The notes under the pieces are model-generated. The model made no database searches and had not been told where the DNA came from. It was given only the letters and a program-made list of their open reading frames with translations. This document shows, piece by piece, positions 1 through 5,136 of a stretch of 5,925 bases of DNA. The stretch's first letter is position 1; each line of letters starts with the position of its first letter. Source of the stretch: JBDKGV01 sp039798005 (GTDB taxonomy: Bacteria > Fibrobacterota > Fibrobacteria > UBA5070); the NCBI GenBank assembly GCA_039798005.1, contig JBDKGV010000217.1:1-5925 (forward strand), in the 5' to 3' direction. Position numbers and translations under genes: made by a program.

Positions 1-305
1 TTGGGCTCTCCTGTCTGAAGGTCGGTGCAAGAGGTGAGGGCATCGTTGCCCGGAACCTCATCCGGCCATTCGCCGCTCGGGTAATCCTCGCTTTCGCGTT
101 CCTCCAGCCATTCCGAGATCTCGACTTCCTTGGCGTGCTCCAGAATCTCCTGGGCCGTATCCTCGTTGAGCTCCATCGTCTCCTTGACGCGCTCCAACTC
201 CTCCGCGTCCCCGAGGATCACCAGAAATTCCTTGCGAGCATGAGCAGCGCAAATCAGGTCAAAGGCCTTGTCGCCGTCGCAGGCTGTGGTCTTCAAGGTT
301 TCCAT
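1..305 (-). CDS. Acidic protein of unknown function, N-terminal part (runs off left edge)
   Basis: An open frame reads from an ATG at 305-303 to the window edge with no stop, giving 101 residues of a longer protein. It is preceded by AGAAGGAG about 10 nt before the ATG, a good ribosome-binding site. The N-terminus (METLKTTACDGDKAFDLICA) is followed by a probably helical, Glu-rich stretch (about residues 33-70) and a Pro/Asp/Glu-rich segment with two Trp (WLEERES, GEWPDE). Third codon positions are mostly G or C, as in the neighbours, and the translation is far more protein-like than an overlapping Gly/Arg-rich frame on the same strand. I recognise no domain and no signal peptide, so it is probably a soluble cytoplasmic protein. 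It is divergent from the HAD phosphatase gene. That it is coding is fairly secure; its function is unknown. Confidence 0.72.
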   Translation of the reverse strand, partial: METLKTTACDGDKAFDLICAAHARKEFLVILGDAEELERVKETMELNEDTAQEILEHAKEVEISEWLEERESEDYPSGEWPDEVPGNDALTSCTDLQTGEP

Positions 306-413
306 CGTTCACTCACTCCTTCTCGACCGCGCAGGTCGCACCGGTTGCGCTTGGGAAATTAGCTCCTTGGCGACACCGCCAACCTTGCCATTCCCCGCTC
401 ATGGTTGGGCGGC

Positions 414-475
414 ACTCCCGCCAAGCGCGGGAGTCGGGCCACTTGCCAAGCCAAGGTCTTGGCCCTGCCGGGCAG
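414..475. repeat. Cluster of three short inverted repeats upstream of the HAD gene
   Basis: Three perfect small dyads lie in tandem in the divergent intergenic region (306-514): ACTCCCGC/GCGGGAGT with a 5-nt loop (414-434), GCCAAG-GT-CTTGGC (450-463) and CTGCC-G-GGCAG (465-475). None is followed by a T-run on either strand, so none looks like an intrinsic terminator. They could fold in the leader of the HAD transcript or serve as protein-binding sites; they could also be chance in GC-rich DNA. I see no clear -35/-10 pair in this 209-bp gap. Confidence 0.4.
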
Positions 476-514
476 TGTCCCTGCCGCGTCGATCACGAAT
501 GCACCTTTGCGCCT

Positions 515-1291
515 ATGCCGACCCTTCCTTCCTTGATTGCCGTCGACCTCGACGGCACCTTGCTTCGCAGCGACAAGTCCATCTCCCCAAGAACCCTTCT
601 CGCCTTGGATGCCTGCAAGCGGGCAGGCATCCTGCTTGCCATCGCCAGCGCTCGCGGCGCGGCCTCCATTTCCCTCATCGTTCCCGATCTGTTGAAGGAT
701 GCGCTTTGGGTCACCCACAACGGCGCCTTGGCAGTCCAAAAGGGAACGGTCCTGCACAGCGAGCCCATCCAAGCGCAGGCGTTGCACGCCACCGTGGAGT
801 TCGCCTGCAACTGCCACCCCCCGGCCCTTCTCTTTGCCGAACTCGACGGGCGCCCTTGCTGCAGCCAGGATGTCGAGGCGATGTGGGGCGTGGGCTTCCA
901 TACCACGGACTTCCGGACGATCGGCGACCACGCCGTGGCCAAGGTGCTGGTGCAGTGGCCTGCCTCGATCGCCCTGTCTGCACTGAAGGACAAGCTGCCT
1001 GAAGGAGTGGAGATGATCCTGGATCGCGACGGCTATGTGCATGTCCAGCGTCAGGGCGTCTCAAAGCACCGCGCATTGGAATTGTGTTTGACAGATCTTG
1101 GCATATCCTGGAGTCGGGTCTGCGCCTTCGGCGACGACATCACCGATTCCGGCATGCTGTCCGCCGCCGGCACCGGAGTGGCGATGGGGAATGCGCTCGA
1201 CAGCGTGAAGGCCCAAGCCAACCATGTGACGGCCACCAATGACGAGGATGGCGTGGCCATGTTCCTGGAGGCGATGCTGGCAGCAGCATAG
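515..1291 (+). CDS. HAD superfamily IIB (Cof-type) phosphatase
   Basis: This 258-residue protein is a haloacid-dehalogenase-fold hydrolase of the Cof/subclass IIB type, a family that removes phosphate from sugar phosphates, nucleotides or cofactors such as PLP and FMN. Motif I is DLDGTLL (residues 11-17, nucleophile Asp11 and acid Asp13). Motif II is the Ser in IASARG (Ser45), where the family usually has ATGR. Motif III is the Lys in GVSKHRAL, and motif IV is GDDITDSGML near the C-terminus, where most relatives have GDxxND, so the Asn is replaced by Thr. A cap domain lies between motifs II and III. The ATG at 515 was chosen because it puts motif I near the N-terminus; the frame is open back to an ATG at 401, but that stretch is not protein-like. 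No Shine-Dalgarno is evident before 515. The substrate cannot be predicted. The gene appears unrelated to the nif-type genes to its right. Confidence 0.92.
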   Translation: MPTLPSLIAVDLDGTLLRSDKSISPRTLLALDACKRAGILLAIASARGAASISLIVPDLLKDALWVTHNGALAVQKGTVLHSEPIQAQALHATVEFACNCHPPALLFAELDGRPCCSQDVEAMWGVGFHTTDFRTIGDHAVAKVLVQWPASIALSALKDKLPEGVEMILDRDGYVHVQRQGVSKHRALELCLTDLGISWSRVCAFGDDITDSGMLSAAGTGVAMGNALDSVKAQANHVTATNDEDGVAMFLEAMLAAA

Positions 1292-1322
1292 GCATTGCGT
1301 CATGGTCAAGGCGAAGCAATGC
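1292..1322. other. Inverted repeat just after the HAD gene (weak terminator candidate)
   Basis: GCATTGC (1292-1298) and GCAATGC (1316-1322) form a perfect 7-bp stem with a 17-nt loop starting at the base after the HAD stop codon. The following sequence is G/C-rich with only a late TTTT, so it is not a canonical intrinsic terminator. Its position makes a role in ending or stabilising the HAD transcript possible. Confidence 0.3.
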
Positions 1323-1381
1323 GGGTCCCGTCTTTTGCCGCCCTTACAAAAACCGCCCCTCCAGATGCTCCGGCACGGAAA

Positions 1382-1425
1382 AATACATGAAATAAACCCT
1401 CGCATAATAAGTGCGAGAATGTATT
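1382..1425. promoter_or_regulatory. Nested AT-rich hairpin in the leader region of the beta-barrel gene
   Basis: Two inverted repeats are nested: an outer pair AATACAT (1382-1388) / ATGTATT (1419-1425) and an inner pair CTCGCA (1399-1404) / TGCGAG (1412-1417) with loop TAATAAG. The left side has a 10-nt bulge and the right side a single-base bulge. It lies in an AT-rich island 113 bp before the proposed start of the outer-membrane protein gene, in otherwise GC-rich DNA. CATAAT at 1403-1408 resembles a -10 box but no convincing -35 pairs with it. The rest of the 246-bp gap (1292-1537) shows no gene. A promoter, an operator or a 5' UTR structure are all possible. Confidence 0.35.
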
Positions 1426-1537
1426 GACGCAATCCGTTTTCTGTCACAGGTTCCTTGTCGTGCTCCGATCCTCTTCGGCTTCGCCTTCGGCGCGGATCCA
1501 CGGTCGGAATCTCTACTCAGCAAAGCATGATCTCCAC

Positions 1538-2260
1538 ATGAATCGCTTCCTCCCCCTTGTCGCCTTGGCGACCGTCGCCTCCGTGGCCGCTCCCGTGAAG
1601 TTCGGTGCCGAGGCACTGGTCGGCTACAATTACCTGTCCGTCGGATCCTCCTTGGAAAACACCGAAGCCAACCCGGGCATTGGATTTCGCATCGGCCCCA
1701 CCGCGACCTTCGATGTGAACGAGATGTTCGCCATCACCGGCAGCGTTTCGTTCCTGTACGACATGTACAGCACCAAGACGACCGGCGTCGAAGTGCTCGG
1801 CTTCTCGATCGGCAACTCGGAAGACAACTACAGCGCCATGAGCCTGGGCCTCCAAATCGCACCCACCATCAAGCTCAACGAACAGTTCTCCCTGAAGGCT
1901 GGCTATGAATGGGACATGCCACTGGGTGGAACCGTGGAACAGAAAGACGTCGGTGCCACCAAGGACTATGATCTCGTCTGGGCCCCCGCCAAGGAATCCG
2001 ACCTCGGAACCGACAATGTCGACCTCGGCCTGATCACAGTGAAGGTCCCCAACGAAGTCCCCATGACCTCGACGCACAACATCGTGGCCGGGGCCTCCTA
2101 TGCTGTGACTCCCCTCTTGGCCTTCACCATCCAAGGGAAGTTCGCCCTGAACGGGCTCCTTGCCGATTATGACGACGCCGGCGATCTCCAAGGATCCCAA
2201 GCCAGTGCCAGCAACATCACCCTTCACCAGCTTGCTTTGGGCGCACAACTCAAGCTCTGA
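1538..2260 (+). CDS. Putative outer-membrane beta-barrel protein with signal peptide
   Basis: A 240-residue secreted protein. Residues 1-17 form a short signal peptide (MNR, then a hydrophobic FLPLVALATVASVA stretch) with likely cleavage after Ala17 or Ala18. The mature part has alternating polar/hydrophobic segments typical of transmembrane beta-strands, for example ALVGYNYLSVG, MFAITGSVSFLYDMY, FSLKAGYEWDM and the closing HQLALGAQLKL. These are separated by Asn/Asp/Thr-rich loops, and 'GIGFRIGPTATFDVNEMF' is reminiscent of small OmpA/OmpW-like barrels. The size fits an 8- to 10-stranded barrel. The frame extends upstream to a TTG at 1424, but ATG 1538 gives the signal peptide; no clear Shine-Dalgarno precedes it. 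No specific porin or ligand can be named, and the C-terminal residue is Leu rather than the usual aromatic. It is probably an independent transcription unit ended by the hairpin at 2268-2302. Confidence 0.8.
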   Translation: MNRFLPLVALATVASVAAPVKFGAEALVGYNYLSVGSSLENTEANPGIGFRIGPTATFDVNEMFAITGSVSFLYDMYSTKTTGVEVLGFSIGNSEDNYSAMSLGLQIAPTIKLNEQFSLKAGYEWDMPLGGTVEQKDVGATKDYDLVWAPAKESDLGTDNVDLGLITVKVPNEVPMTSTHNIVAGASYAVTPLLAFTIQGKFALNGLLADYDDAGDLQGSQASASNITLHQLALGAQLKL

Positions 2261-2267
2261 GCTCGCC

Positions 2268-2302
2268 AACCTGAAAGGGGGTGCAATGCCCCTTTTCAGG
2301 TT
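2268..2302. terminator. Shared bidirectional terminator hairpin
   Basis: A 14-bp stem (2268-2281 with 2289-2302, one G·U wobble) closes a 7-nt loop, TGCAATG. The stem base AACCTGAAA pairs with TTTCAGGTT and the upper part is GGGG/CCCC. It begins 8 nt after the stop of the beta-barrel gene and lies 25 bp beyond the stop of the convergent minus-strand CCE_0567-like gene, so it can serve both. Only a short TTT follows on the plus strand, so termination efficiency is uncertain. Confidence 0.75.
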
Positions 2303-2326
2303 TCACACATTTCCCCTGTCGTCCAA

Positions 2327-2521
2327 TCAGCTCGCAGAGGCAAGCTCCGCCCTTGCCTGGGCAAGATCGAAATAGGCTTGATGGCAACGGGCCGCAACAT
2401 CCGGGATCGTCTCCCACCCCACCGGGAGCTCTTCCGTGAGATCGTGCAGATCGAGCTTGAGCTTGACCGTCAAACCCTGAAGCTTCTTGATGCGTTCCTT
2501 GAGTGCCGTCGCGTCTTCCAT
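2327..2521 (-). CDS. CCE_0567/Rop-like (DUF683-type) nif-associated small metalloprotein
   Basis: A 64-residue, mostly alpha-helical protein with the family layout: a helix rich in Lys/Arg/Leu (residues 5-25, EARIKKL-like start), the core KLDLHDLTEELPVGW (about 22-36), then a second helix QAYFDLAQARAEL. Relatives occur in nif clusters of rhizobia, cyanobacteria and other diazotrophs next to DUF269/nifX-type genes. The Cyanothece member CCE_0567 is a helical-hairpin oligomer described as a putative metal-binding protein; its role in nitrogenase cofactor assembly is not settled. His26 within LHDL is a candidate metal ligand. The ATG at 2521 is preceded by GGAGG four bases upstream, and a sigma-54 promoter match lies about 46-61 bp upstream. 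Very small size alone would make it doubtful, but the motif match, RBS and promoter together support it. Confidence 0.85.
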   Translation of the reverse strand: MEDATALKERIKKLQGLTVKLKLDLHDLTEELPVGWETIPDVAARCHQAYFDLAQARAELASAS

Positions 2522-2566
2522 GAATCCTCCGGTGTTTCAGTGAGAAATGCTCCTGCCTTGCACCAA

Positions 2567-2582
2567 AGCATGACCCATGCCA
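2567..2582 (-). promoter_or_regulatory. Sigma-54 (-24/-12) promoter for the CCE_0567-like gene
   Basis: Read on the minus strand the site is TGGCATGGGTCATGCT. The invariant GG and GC are 10 bp apart, as in the consensus TGGCACG-N4-TTGCW, with C to T at position 6 and T to A at position 12. The start of transcription would be near 2556, giving a leader of about 35 nt that includes the GGAGG before the ATG at 2521. Such promoters need an AAA+ activator; NifA would be the natural one for a nif-type gene. Confidence 0.7.
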
Positions 2583-2621
2583 AAGATTCCTTATCAGGTT
2601 TGAGATTCCATCTCTCCAGTA

Positions 2622-2637
2622 TGGCACGCCCTTCGCG
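2622..2637 (+). promoter_or_regulatory. Sigma-54 (-24/-12) promoter for the Nif11-like/binding-protein operon
   Basis: TGGCACGCCCTTCGC matches the -24 element TGGCACG exactly, with the invariant GG (2623-2624) and GC (2635-2636) correctly spaced; the -12 element is TCGC instead of TTGC. Transcription would begin near 2648, just before the AGGAGGT ribosome-binding site at 2650-2656 and the ATG at 2662, so the leader would be very short. The 140-bp divergent gap has no TGT-N10-ACA NifA site that I can find. Confidence 0.7.
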
Positions 2638-2649
2638 TAAGAATGGAAC

Positions 2650-2656
2650 AGGAGGT
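2650..2656 (+). promoter_or_regulatory. Strong ribosome-binding site of the Nif11-like gene
   Basis: AGGAGGT, a near-complete Shine-Dalgarno sequence, ends 5 nt before the ATG at 2662 and fixes that start. It is the strongest ribosome-binding site in the window. Confidence 0.85.
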
Positions 2657-2661
2657 GCGAT

Positions 2662-2907
2662 ATGTCCATTCAAAGTGCCATCGACTGTCTTCGTTCCATC
2701 GACCGTTTAGGTCTCAAGGAGGCTCTGTACCATTGCCAAGACGAAAATGAGCTGTTTTCCTGCCTCGATGAGAATGGCTTCTCCTTCGAGAAGTTCGAAT
2801 TCGAAGAAGCATTGCGGACTCTTGATACCAATTGTCAGCATCCGGACAACATCGAGGAAATGCGTCAAAACGCCGATTGGTTCCGGGTCCTGGTAGAGGA
2901 TGCTTGA
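2662..2907 (+). CDS. Nif11-domain small protein
   Basis: An 81-residue acidic protein resembling the Nif11 domain. An N-terminal helix is followed by the family hallmark ...ENELFSCLDENGFSFEKFEFEEAL (about residues 29-50 contain D/E-E-L/F, then N-G-F-S-F). Nif11 proteins were named for their occurrence in nif clusters, where their role is unknown; the same fold was recruited as the leader of some ribosomally made peptide natural products. Here there is no Gly-Gly-type cleavage site and no Cys/Ser/Thr-rich core. The tail is acidic and helical, and no maturation enzyme is adjacent, so a nif-type role is preferred over a peptide precursor. It carries Cys at 9, 25, 34 and 58. A sigma-54 promoter match and AGGAGGT precede it. 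Its last 8 bp overlap the next gene, suggesting translational coupling. Confidence 0.8.
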   Translation: MSIQSAIDCLRSIDRLGLKEALYHCQDENELFSCLDENGFSFEKFEFEEALRTLDTNCQHPDNIEEMRQNADWFRVLVEDA

Positions 2908-3865
2908 TTCGTCTGCCCCTGTGCAGTCGCTACCGGACGCCGACCTGTCCCTCCCCTGCCCTGTTCGCACTCCGCTGGAACAGGCTCTGGATGAATGGGT
3001 CGAACGTCCGTCCGATCTGGTCCTTGCCATCGAAGGGCACGCCAACCGGGGTGAGAAGGAGGAGAAAAGTCTCTCGTCCGCCTTGAGCCCGGATGAGTTG
3101 TCGCCGCTGCTCCTGACTCCAGGCGTGGGTTGGCTCTTTGGAACCGAATCCCGAGAGCGCCTCATGGACAGCGGCAGGTACCAAGACCTTTCGGACTGGG
3201 GCCACGAATCGGGCGAGCTCGCCTCGTTGCGCGATCCGTTGGGTCATGTGACCGTGGTGGCCTGCAATCTGACCGTCCTTGTCGTCGACGACACCCAAGC
3301 CCAAGGTCGAAAGCCGCTCATGGCTTGGGAAGATCTTCTCGATCCCACTTGGGAGAGGGGCCTTGCCTTCCGAGGCAATGGCGAGACCTTCTGCGAGACC
3401 ACGCTCCTGCATCTGCAGGAACGCTTCGGCGAAGCGGCCATGCCAGGCTTCCGTCGTGCCGTAGGCGGTTGTGGACACCCGGCTCAGATGGTGAAGGCGA
3501 TCCGGGAGAATCGTGAAGGACTTCTTCCAGCCGCAACCTTGCCGCTTTTCTTTGCGCGCCTGCTTCCCAAGCGCGAGGGGCTGCGCATCGTGTGGCCCAC
3601 TGAGGGCGCGATCGCCAGTCCGGTCACCTTGTTCGTTCGCAACGATGCACCCGAGCGTGTCAAGAAACTGGGTCACTGGCTCTGCGGTCCTGATGCGGCA
3701 AAGGTCTTCTCACGGGTCGGACTTCCTTCTGCTCACCCCGAAAGTCCTTGGACCGTTCCGGAAGGAAGGAAATTGCTCTGGCTGGGCTGGGAGGGCATTC
3801 GCAGACAGGATCTGTCAAAACCTCTCGCGGCACTCCAAGCTCTTTTCAAGGGCGCCGGTACCTGA
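2900..3865 (+). CDS. Cytoplasmic ABC-type substrate-binding-protein homologue (PBP2 fold)
   Basis: A 321-residue protein with features of the type 2 periplasmic-binding-protein superfamily (iron/spermidine-type): LITPGVGWLF-like strand, PLMAWEDLLDPTWERGLAFRG (the usual 'W.DL.dP.w.g.i' segment), HPAQMVKAI, then IVWPTEGAIASPVTLFVRNDAPE and PSAHPE near the C-terminus. No signal peptide, lipobox or membrane segment is present: the N-terminus MLDSSAPVQSLPDADLSLPC is polar, so it should stay in the cytoplasm. From memory it resembles a clostridial group of DUF1858-linked 'ABC transporter substrate-binding proteins' that share ETFCETTLL, HPAQM, WPxxGAIxSPVT and a WxGWxxI tail; the DUF1858 part is absent here. 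Cys20, Cys122, Cys165, Cys191 and the CGHP motif (191-194) could bind a metal or cofactor. The ATG at 2900 overlaps the Nif11-like stop by 8 bp; GAGG directly abuts it. The ligand is unknown. Confidence 0.8.
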   Translation: MLDSSAPVQSLPDADLSLPCPVRTPLEQALDEWVERPSDLVLAIEGHANRGEKEEKSLSSALSPDELSPLLLTPGVGWLFGTESRERLMDSGRYQDLSDWGHESGELASLRDPLGHVTVVACNLTVLVVDDTQAQGRKPLMAWEDLLDPTWERGLAFRGNGETFCETTLLHLQERFGEAAMPGFRRAVGGCGHPAQMVKAIRENREGLLPAATLPLFFARLLPKREGLRIVWPTEGAIASPVTLFVRNDAPERVKKLGHWLCGPDAAKVFSRVGLPSAHPESPWTVPEGRKLLWLGWEGIRRQDLSKPLAALQALFKGAGT

Positions 3866-3883
3866 ACCTGCGCCTTCTATTTT

Positions 3884-4330
3884 CTATTCCCTGACCGTCC
3901 CGCAACTCACCCCGGTTTCCTCACCGGGGCACTTCTCGAGGTTCTCGCCGCGCACGCGCTCGATGCGCTCCGTCGAGGGCAAGGCTCCGATCAAGGTTTC
4001 AATCTTTGCAAGATCAAAGCCCATCAACCTCGTCCCTTCGATTTCCAGAAGCGGACGGCGGATCAGGATCGGGTCGGCGATCAGGATCTCCAAGGCCTGT
4101 TCACGGCTCACGGCATCGGGGTCGACTTCCCCTTCCTTCACCCTGCGCGCCCCGCGGTTGAACCAATCCGGAACCGGATGGGATTCGAGAAACGCCAGCA
4201 GATCGGCTTGCTCCCACTTCGAACCGGGCAGGGAGCGCGATTCGATGACATGCCCTCCGGTGGCGAGCAACGCCTTCTGTCGGGCATTGCCCATGCATCC
4301 CGGCTTTTCCCAAAAGACGATTCTTGTCAT
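3884..4330 (-). CDS. ArsC/Spx-like nitrogenase-associated protein
   Basis: This 148-residue thioredoxin-fold protein matches the 'nitrogenase-associated protein' branch of the ArsC family. It begins MTRIVFWEKPGCMGNARQKA, with CxxN at residues 12-15 (Cys12), where arsenate reductases have CxxN/S. WFNRGARRVKEGE (56-68) and the ArsC-type LIRRPLLEIEG segment (about 90-99, Arg91-Arg92-Pro93) follow, then MGFD. The C-terminus carries two more Cys (EKC and VSC), a feature I associate with the nif branch. Members sit in nif clusters but have no proven reaction; a thiol redox or metal-thiol role is inferred. The ATG at 4330 overlaps the ABC gene stop as ATGA and has GAGGGGG 7-8 nt upstream; an in-frame TTG at 4336 is less likely. 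It is the last gene of the minus-strand operon and ends 18 bp from the convergent binding-protein gene. Confidence 0.85.
   Translation of the reverse strand: MTRIVFWEKPGCMGNARQKALLATGGHVIESRSLPGSKWEQADLLAFLESHPVPDWFNRGARRVKEGEVDPDAVSREQALEILIADPILIRRPLLEIEGTRLMGFDLAKIETLIGALPSTERIERVRGENLEKCPGEETGVSCGTVRE
3910..3929. repeat. GC-rich hairpin at the convergent gene ends
   Basis: CCCCGGT (3910-3916) and ACCGGGG (3923-3929) form a perfect 7-bp stem with loop TTCCTC. It lies inside the last codons of the ArsC-like gene and 45 bp after the stop of the binding-protein gene on the other strand. No T-run follows on either strand. It might help end the plus-strand transcript, but it also simply encodes protein. 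Confidence 0.35.
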
Positions 4331-5097
4331 ATCCAATCCCCCTCGGCAGGTGACAGACCAACCCGCAGGCGTTCCCTCGCACGGGAAAGCCTTTCATCCA
4401 CCTTCTCGAATTCCGCCAGGAGCCGCAATTCCTGCGCGGTCCGTTCGCGCACGCAGCGGATTCCGCCTCGCCCCAGAACAGCCCGGCGCGGTGCAAGCAG
4501 GGCAAGCAGCGGGTCGTGGGTCGCCATCAGCACGATCTTGTCACGGCCCGTCAGAAGTTCCAAGGCCCGGCGTCGGTCCACACCGGCATTCTCCACCTCA
4601 TCCACCAGCACCACCGGCGCAGCGGCAAGCACTGCGGTGTCGGCGATCATGAGCGAACGGCTCTGACCACCGCTCAAAGCACAAAGGAGGGTCTGGGCAT
4701 GGAACGGCTCCCCGCACAGGCGGCAGGCCGCATGGATCACCTCCGCCACGATGCCGGGATCATCGACCTCACGCGCCTGCGCATGAAGCGAGAGGAACTC
4801 GCCCACCGGCAAGTCCATCACGAACTGCATCGACTGGGACAATTGGGCCACTCGATGATGGGCACCTTCCAAGCGATCTTCGGCCAGTTCGCCAGCACCA
4901 CGCAGCTCAACACAGCGCTTGCTGGGGGAATCCCCTTGGGAAAGCCACTCGATATCCCCAAGCAACCGGCTTTTCCCCGAACCGGTAGGACCGACCAGCG
5001 CCAGCATGTCGCCGCGGCGCAACTCCAACGTCTCGAAGGACTCCGGGACTCCGTCGCGATCGCAGCCGGGATGGATCGTGAGCACGAGATCATCCAT
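4327..5097 (-). CDS. Stand-alone ABC ATPase (no permease seen)
   Basis: A 256-residue ABC nucleotide-binding protein with every catalytic motif: Walker A GPTGSGKS (36-43), Q-loop region around Gln88-Gln91, signature LSGGQS (141-146), Walker B VVLVDE (162-167), D-loop region ENAGVD, and H-loop ATHDP (His194). A charged C-terminal helix of about 40 residues (QELRLLAEFEKVDERLSRAR) follows, possibly a coiled coil. It contains several Cys, including CRLCGEPF (125-132). No membrane segments or partner permease gene are visible. The DEVENAG(V/I)D segment is one I associate with a small ABC group that travels with HypB-like GTPases and signal-less binding proteins. The start is uncertain: ATG 5097 (GGGGCGA upstream) or an in-frame TTG at 5115, which has AGGA six bases upstream. 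It overlaps the ArsC-like gene by 4 bp and follows the GTPase gene by 39 bp. Confidence 0.88.
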   Translation of the reverse strand: MDDLVLTIHPGCDRDGVPESFETLELRRGDMLALVGPTGSGKSRLLGDIEWLSQGDSPSKRCVELRGAGELAEDRLEGAHHRVAQLSQSMQFVMDLPVGEFLSLHAQAREVDDPGIVAEVIHAACRLCGEPFHAQTLLCALSGGQSRSLMIADTAVLAAAPVVLVDEVENAGVDRRRALELLTGRDKIVLMATHDPLLALLAPRRAVLGRGGIRCVRERTAQELRLLAEFEKVDERLSRARERLRVGLSPAEGDWI

Positions 5098-5110
5098 GGA
5101 TTCGCCCCAT

Positions 5111-5123
5111 GACAAAATTTGTC
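5111..5123. promoter_or_regulatory. Perfect palindrome at the GTPase-ABC gene junction
   Basis: GACAAAATTTGTC is a 6-bp dyad around one central base, AT-rich in GC-rich surroundings. It sits between the GTPase stop (5137) and the ATG of the ABC gene (5097) and overlaps the alternative TTG start. It could be an operator or a small hairpin that modulates translation of the ABC gene; it may also be chance. Confidence 0.3.
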
Positions 5124-5136
5124 CTGACAGAATCCG

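Noticed and set aside
268..1042. Long open frames in other frames and on the opposite strand across the HAD gene
   Set aside because: They are Arg/Pro/Gly/Ala-rich mirror frames typical of GC-rich DNA, with no motifs, while the HAD frame has all four catalytic motifs.
1424..1452. Sigma-70 promoter based on TTGACG at 1424-1429
   Set aside because: No acceptable -10 element lies 16-18 bp downstream.
1424..1537. N-terminal extension of the beta-barrel gene to a TTG
   Set aside because: The extension lacks signal-peptide character and would pass through the nested hairpin; ATG 1538 gives a good signal peptide.
1517..2269. A 250-codon minus-strand frame antisense to the beta-barrel gene
   Set aside because: No recognisable domain or RBS; the plus-strand frame has a signal peptide and beta-barrel pattern.
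2591..2603. Possible IHF site between the two sigma-54 promoters
   Set aside because: TATCAGGTTTGAG matches only the first half of the IHF consensus and fails the TTR part.
2250..2669. A 139-codon minus-strand frame covering the divergent promoter region and the CCE_0567-like gene
   Set aside because: It would run through both sigma-54 promoters and the ribosome-binding sites and has no motif; the 64-residue frame carries the family motif.
2662..2907. Nif11-like protein as a peptide natural-product (RiPP) precursor
   Set aside because: No Gly-Gly or Gly-Ala cleavage motif, no core rich in Cys/Ser/Thr, and no maturation or export enzyme nearby.
2930..3676. A 248-codon minus-strand frame antisense to the binding-protein gene
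   Set aside because: No conserved motif; the sense frame shows many family motifs and operon coupling.
3513..4652. A 379-codon plus-strand frame across the convergent junction
   Set aside because: Ser/Arg/Pro-rich shadow translation that crosses three well-supported genes on both strands.
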